Source: Candidatus Nitrosomarinus catalina
Lineage (GTDB): Archaea > Thermoproteota > Nitrososphaeria > Nitrososphaerales > Nitrosopumilaceae
NCBI RefSeq assembly: GCF_002156965.1
Contig: NZ_CP021324.1
Span: 818,681 to 882,680 of the forward strand
Direction of reading: 5' to 3'
DNA length: 64,000 nt
The translations under genes were made by a program, and so were the position numbers. The notes beneath the pieces are model-generated. The model saw only the letters and a list, made by a program, of their open reading frames with translations, made no database searches and was not told where the DNA came from. This document shows, in pieces, positions 62,291-64,000 of the stretch (position 1 is the first letter of the stretch; every line of letters starts with the position of its first letter).

Positions 62291-63028
62291 TTAGAAACCT
62301 TTTGGTAGTGAACCCTTTCCTTTAGCTTTCATTTCTGAAGCATAGGATTCTTTTGCCAATTTTTCTGCTTCCTTTGGAGTCAATTTAGGAGCTTCTTTTG
62401 GTTTTGTTTGTACACTAAGACCGTCAACAGTCATAGCTACACCACTGAAACTTCCAAATCTCTTTTCTGCTGGATGATATGCAAGTCTAGGTCTTGTTGC
62501 AAAGTATTGGTTTGATGGTTGTGTATAACCAGTTACTGTTGCTTTTTGATCATTCCAATTTTTAGTTGGGATTTTACCTACTGGAGCTGTGCCTCTAACA
62601 AAGTATCTGTTAGGTGCTGGTGTGTATCCAGTGACTTTTGCTCTGTACTGATGGAAATCAGTCATTGCTGCATTCATGTATGCATCTTCTAATGCATCTT
62701 GTACAGTTGTTGGAGCAGATGCTTTTTCAGCTGGTTTTGGAGCGTCTTTTACAGTTTCTGCAGGTTTCTCAAATCCTTTTGGCAATGTACCTTTAGGTTT
62801 TGTTGTTGCTGCAGGTCTCTCAGCTGGTTTTGGAGCTTCCTTTGGTTTTGGTGTAGAACCTTTTGGAAGTGTAGGTTTTGGCTTTGCTGTCTCAGCTGGT
62901 TTTACCTCAGCAGGTTTAGTTTCTGCTGGTTTTGCGGTAAGCTGATCAGATAATTGATTTAATTTTGCTTCTAATTCGGCAATCTTGTCTTCAAGATCTT
63001 TTTTTGTTTGCTTTTTAGCAGCTGCCAT
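62291..63028 (-). CDS. Repeat-rich protein with LPKG motifs (paralog B)
   Basis: A 245-residue paralog of the protein at 60644 with the same order: basic N-terminus, coiled coil (DLEDKIAELEAKLNQLSDQL), one copy of the 24-residue Lys/Pro repeat with TLPKGS and a TLPKGFEKP variant, the conserved double VTGYT block, and the KGSLPKGF end. The Ala-rich segment is shorter. ATG start. Confidence 0.75.
   Translation of the reverse strand: MAAAKKQTKKDLEDKIAELEAKLNQLSDQLTAKPAETKPAEVKPAETAKPKPTLPKGSTPKPKEAPKPAERPAATTKPKGTLPKGFEKPAETVKDAPKPAEKASAPTTVQDALEDAYMNAAMTDFHQYRAKVTGYTPAPNRYFVRGTAPVGKIPTKNWNDQKATVTGYTQPSNQYFATRPRLAYHPAEKRFGSFSGVAMTVDGLSVQTKPKEAPKLTPKEAEKLAKESYASEMKAKGKGSLPKGF
62592..62701. repeat. 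110-bp perfect match to 61131-61240
   Basis: Second copy of the perfect match, inside paralog B. Confidence 0.9.
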
Positions 63029-63124
63029 TAATTTTGATGCCTAATTCGGGGTTTATGTACATTTGGTTTGAACTAGGTGTACAAATATGATCAATTTTAT
63101 ATGTTTAATCTGATGTTCTTTCGT

Positions 63125-63499
63125 ATGGACGACTTTGAAAAAGAATATCCAGATTTTGATTGGAAAAATACACCAGCATACAAACATCCAGGTGGAAGAA
63201 ATTGCCCATGTCCAAAACACGAATACATCAGAGAACAAATCAATTTCACAAAACAAGTCAACGAGAAAGGTAAAGAGCCTTCCAAAGTCACACTAAAGTT
63301 TTGTCCAGATCACTACAGAGTATATCTAGATGAAGTAATCCCAGCAATGCCCTTGAAATATAGAATATTAACAAAAATTGCACTAAAATTAGGTGCAATT
63401 CAAATTGAACAATTGAAATACATGGAATCAGAATTATGTTTTTACTGCAAATTTGGTTCTGGCGGTCATGACAAAAAAACAGAACTACCACCAATGTAA
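63125..63499 (+). CDS. Cys-rich hypothetical protein
   Basis: A 124-residue protein with GGRNCPCPKHEYIRE, KFCPDHYRVYLDE and ELCFYCKFGSGGHDKK: five or more Cys and three His that could bind two metal ions. No family recognised. ATG at 63125 is chosen; the frame upstream is hydrophobic and lacks similar character. Confidence 0.65.
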   Translation: MDDFEKEYPDFDWKNTPAYKHPGGRNCPCPKHEYIREQINFTKQVNEKGKEPSKVTLKFCPDHYRVYLDEVIPAMPLKYRILTKIALKLGAIQIEQLKYMESELCFYCKFGSGGHDKKTELPPM

Positions 63500-63531
63500 A
63501 TAGTAACAAAGTTCAAAAAATCCAGTTAAGC

Positions 63532-63537
63532 TTATAC
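63532..63537 (+). promoter_or_regulatory. TATA-like box of ubiD
   Basis: TTATAC about 26 bases before the GTG at 63560. The spacing favours GTG as a leaderless start over the in-frame ATG at 63545. Confidence 0.4.
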
Positions 63538-63559
63538 CTGATTTATGAAGAGCTTGTGT

Positions 63560-64000
63560 GTGCCAATACAAGATACTCAAGAATTCATCAAAGAACTTGA
63601 AAAACAAGGTGAGCTAAAAAGAGTCAAAACAGAAGTAGATCCAGATTTAGAAATTGCAGAAATTTTAAGAAGAGAAATGTATTCCAACGGTCCAGCTGTT
63701 CTTTTTGAAAATGTAAAAGGGCACAGCATGCCAGTTTTAGGCAATGCATTTGGTTCAATGAGGAGACTTGAGATAGGACTTGAGATGACAGATTTTACAG
63801 AAATAGGTCAACGCATTACAGACATGACAAAAATGGATATGCCATCAGGAATTCTAAATAAAATTAAAAAATTACCAGAACTTTCAAAAATGACAGCATC
63901 ATTCCCAAAATTAGAGTCTAGTGGGTTAGTTACAGAAATGACGTCAAAAGATGCATCGTTTGACGATTTACCAATTATAAAATCATGGCCTAACGATGCA
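63560..64000 (+). CDS. ubiD: UbiD-family decarboxylase, N-terminal part (3' end outside window)
   Basis: The first 147 codons of a UbiD-type prenylated-FMN-dependent decarboxylase: PIQDTQEFIKELEKQGELKR, VDPDLEIAEILRREMYSNGP, AVLFENVKGHSMPVLGNAFG, and DASFDDLPIIKSWP just before the edge. In archaea it may serve menaquinone or other aromatic-acid metabolism. The gene runs off the window with an open frame. GTG 63560 or ATG 63545 may be the start. Confidence 0.93.
   Translation, partial: MPIQDTQEFIKELEKQGELKRVKTEVDPDLEIAEILRREMYSNGPAVLFENVKGHSMPVLGNAFGSMRRLEIGLEMTDFTEIGQRITDMTKMDMPSGILNKIKKLPELSKMTASFPKLESSGLVTEMTSKDASFDDLPIIKSWPNDA

Overview
The window is AT-rich archaeal DNA, most likely from a marine ammonia-oxidising thaumarchaeon (Nitrososphaerota, Nitrosopumilus or Nitrosarchaeum type). 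The archaeal assignment rests on a TATA-binding protein, an Alba-family protein, Sec61-beta, eIF1/SUI1, class I lysyl-tRNA synthetase, archaeal-type RNase P RNA, Tsr3, archaeal Elp3, F420 genes, inositol-phosphate synthase and geranylgeranyl reductase. The thaumarchaeal assignment comes from the overall gene set: archaeosortase, many small zinc-ribbon proteins, leaderless starts about 26-29 bp after TATA boxes, and frequent TTG starts. I see no virus, plasmid, insertion sequence or CRISPR array; this is a compact chromosomal segment with no gene-free stretch above 300 bases.

Layout. 1-9 kb: end of an ergothioneine gene (EgtB) facing egtD, an oligopeptide ABC ATPase, SMC, myo-inositol-phosphate synthase, a PAC2 protein and a LysE exporter. 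9-16.6 kb: an Alba protein with a long Pro/Glu/Thr tail, a methyltransferase, DNA polymerase IV, an archaeosortase with Ser where Cys is expected, and a minus-strand run of two C2H2 zinc-finger proteins, a DsbA-like thiol oxidoreductase and a membrane protein. 16.6-27.8 kb: geranylgeranyl reductase, RNase P RNA, a secreted membrane protein with a Cys-rich tail, cofD-cofC, a CPBP protease, SUI1, Sec61-beta and DUF2070, then several tiny zinc proteins. 27.9-33.3 kb: a large peptide-binding protein whose family motifs occur in circularly permuted order, Tsr3, and a lamin-tail secreted protein. 33.3-38 kb: tRNA-Pro with a possible box C/D sRNA behind it, methionine aminopeptidase, an HD alarmone-hydrolase-like protein, TBP, and a candidate independent structured RNA. 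38-53.5 kb: glycosyltransferase, HtrA protease, cofG-cofH-tldE, Ca/Na exchanger, a winged-helix gene with a double inverted repeat at its start, PAC2, purM, a CPA2 antiporter, elp3-lysK and a coiled-coil protein. 53.5-64 kb: many small proteins, a very short beta-carbonic-anhydrase-like protein, 3-methyladenine glycosylase, tRNA-Arg, aquaporin, peroxiredoxin, a pair of paralogous repeat proteins, and the start of a UbiD decarboxylase.

How genes fit together. Coenzyme F420 biosynthesis is represented by cofD, cofC, cofG and cofH in two loci. Lipid synthesis is served by inositol-phosphate synthase and geranylgeranyl reductase. Translation and tRNA functions cluster (elp3 next to lysK, RNase P RNA, SUI1, Tsr3, a MetRS-beta-like tRNA-binding protein). 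Surface and redox biology is served by archaeosortase, DsbA, HtrA, CPBP and several secreted proteins. The observations I rate highest are the permuted substrate-binding protein, the candidate RNA at 37778-37856 with its own promoter, the paralogous repeat proteins with a 110-base perfect match, and the Ser-type archaeosortase.
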